Source of the DNA: GCA-2716065 sp036123135
Lineage (GTDB): Bacteria > Bacteroidota > Bacteroidia > Flavobacteriales_D > Parvicellaceae
NCBI GenBank assembly: GCA_036123135.1
Contig: JAZADZ010000018.1
Coordinates: forward strand, 1 to 5,429
Direction: 5' to 3'
DNA length: 5,429 nt
Shown here: positions 5,213-5,429 of the stretch, in pieces
Layout of the letters: every line of letters begins with the position of its first letter
Numbering within the stretch: the first letter of the stretch is position 1
The notes under the pieces: generated by a model
What the model saw: the letters and a program-made list of their open reading frames with translations, nothing else
What the model was told of the DNA's origin: nothing
Database searches by the model: none
Translations under genes and position numbers: made by a program

Positions 5213-5429
5213 ATGCACATAAATATCATTAATCAATCCAAACACCCATTACCCTCCTACGAAACCAACCAATCTGCAGGGATGGACCTAAGAGCCAACC
5301 TAGAAGAAACTGTAATCATTGGTCCTCTTGAGCGTATTTTAATTACAACTGGCCTATTCATCGAATTACCAGCTGGTTTCGAAGCTCAAGTTCGAACAAG
5401 GAGTGGTATGGCACTTAAAAAAGGGCTTT
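5213..5429 (+). CDS. dut: dUTP diphosphatase, N-terminal part (3'-truncated by window edge)
   Basis: A trimeric dUTPase, which hydrolyses dUTP to dUMP and pyrophosphate, keeping uracil out of DNA and feeding dTMP synthesis. The visible 72 residues include INIINQSKHPLPSYE (3-17), motif I AGMDLRA (22-28), GLFIELPAGFEAQVR (47-61) and motif II RSGMALKKG (63-71). Where many relatives have PRSGLA this protein has TRSGMA, a mild change (Thr62, Met66). Motifs III to V, including the uracil-binding hairpin and Gly-rich tail, lie beyond the window. ATG at 5213, 11 nt after the flippase stop, gives the usual N-terminus. An in-frame GTG at 5198 overlapping the flippase TGA would add five residues (VKKNL) and cannot be excluded. 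The close spacing implies one transcript with the flippase gene; I recall this pairing recurring in Flavobacteriales. Confidence 0.95.
   Translation, partial: MHINIINQSKHPLPSYETNQSAGMDLRANLEETVIIGPLERILITTGLFIELPAGFEAQVRTRSGMALKKGL

Noticed and set aside
1..5429. Defence system, mobile element, CRISPR or biosynthetic cluster
   Set aside because: All sizeable reading frames are accounted for by housekeeping, envelope or hypothetical genes, and no transposase, integrase, nuclease, repeat array or terminal repeats were seen.

Overview
This 5.4-kb AT-rich window reads as a compact stretch of chromosomal housekeeping DNA from a member of the Bacteroidota, most likely Flavobacteriales or a close relative. 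The lineage call rests on the PheS motif-2 region (FRNEAISARAHCFFHQVEG, the form I associate with Bacteroidota), a secreted cyclophilin with a long internal insert, an uncharacterised protein carrying SPYGYYTKMGVDNEGWPHF, the absence of clear Shine-Dalgarno sequences, and a polysaccharide flippase followed directly by dut. I see no mobile element, phage gene, CRISPR array, tRNA or rRNA.

Layout, left to right. Positions 2-94 (+) hold the last 30 codons of an unidentified gene that runs tail-to-tail into pheS with a 7-bp overlap. A leftward pair follows: a signal-peptide-bearing cyclophilin-type peptidylprolyl isomerase (1108-1962) and, directly after its stop codon, pheS (88-1107). The cyclophilin is divided by 75 bp from a rightward small lipoprotein gene (2038-2397). 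A perfect 9-bp inverted repeat sits almost exactly in the middle of that gap. The lipoprotein gene meets a leftward 108-codon conserved hypothetical gene (2394-2720) with overlapping stop codons. After an 85-bp divergent spacer come an enoyl-CoA hydratase (2806-3579), a 104-bp gap, a 14-helix Wzx-like flippase with a probable TTG start (3684-5201), and the first 72 codons of dUTPase (dut), cut by the window end.

The genes serve separate jobs: translation (PheS), envelope protein folding (cyclophilin), an envelope lipoprotein, acyl-CoA metabolism (enoyl-CoA hydratase), export of lipid-linked glycans (flippase) and nucleotide-pool hygiene (Dut). Likely co-transcribed pairs are cyclophilin-pheS and flippase-dut. 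Both convergent junctions overlap, leaving no room for ordinary intrinsic terminators. I found no convincing new biological system. The points most worth checking are the central palindrome between the divergent genes, the start of the flippase gene at a T6 run, the insert and altered pocket residues of the cyclophilin, and the uncharacterised 108-residue protein.
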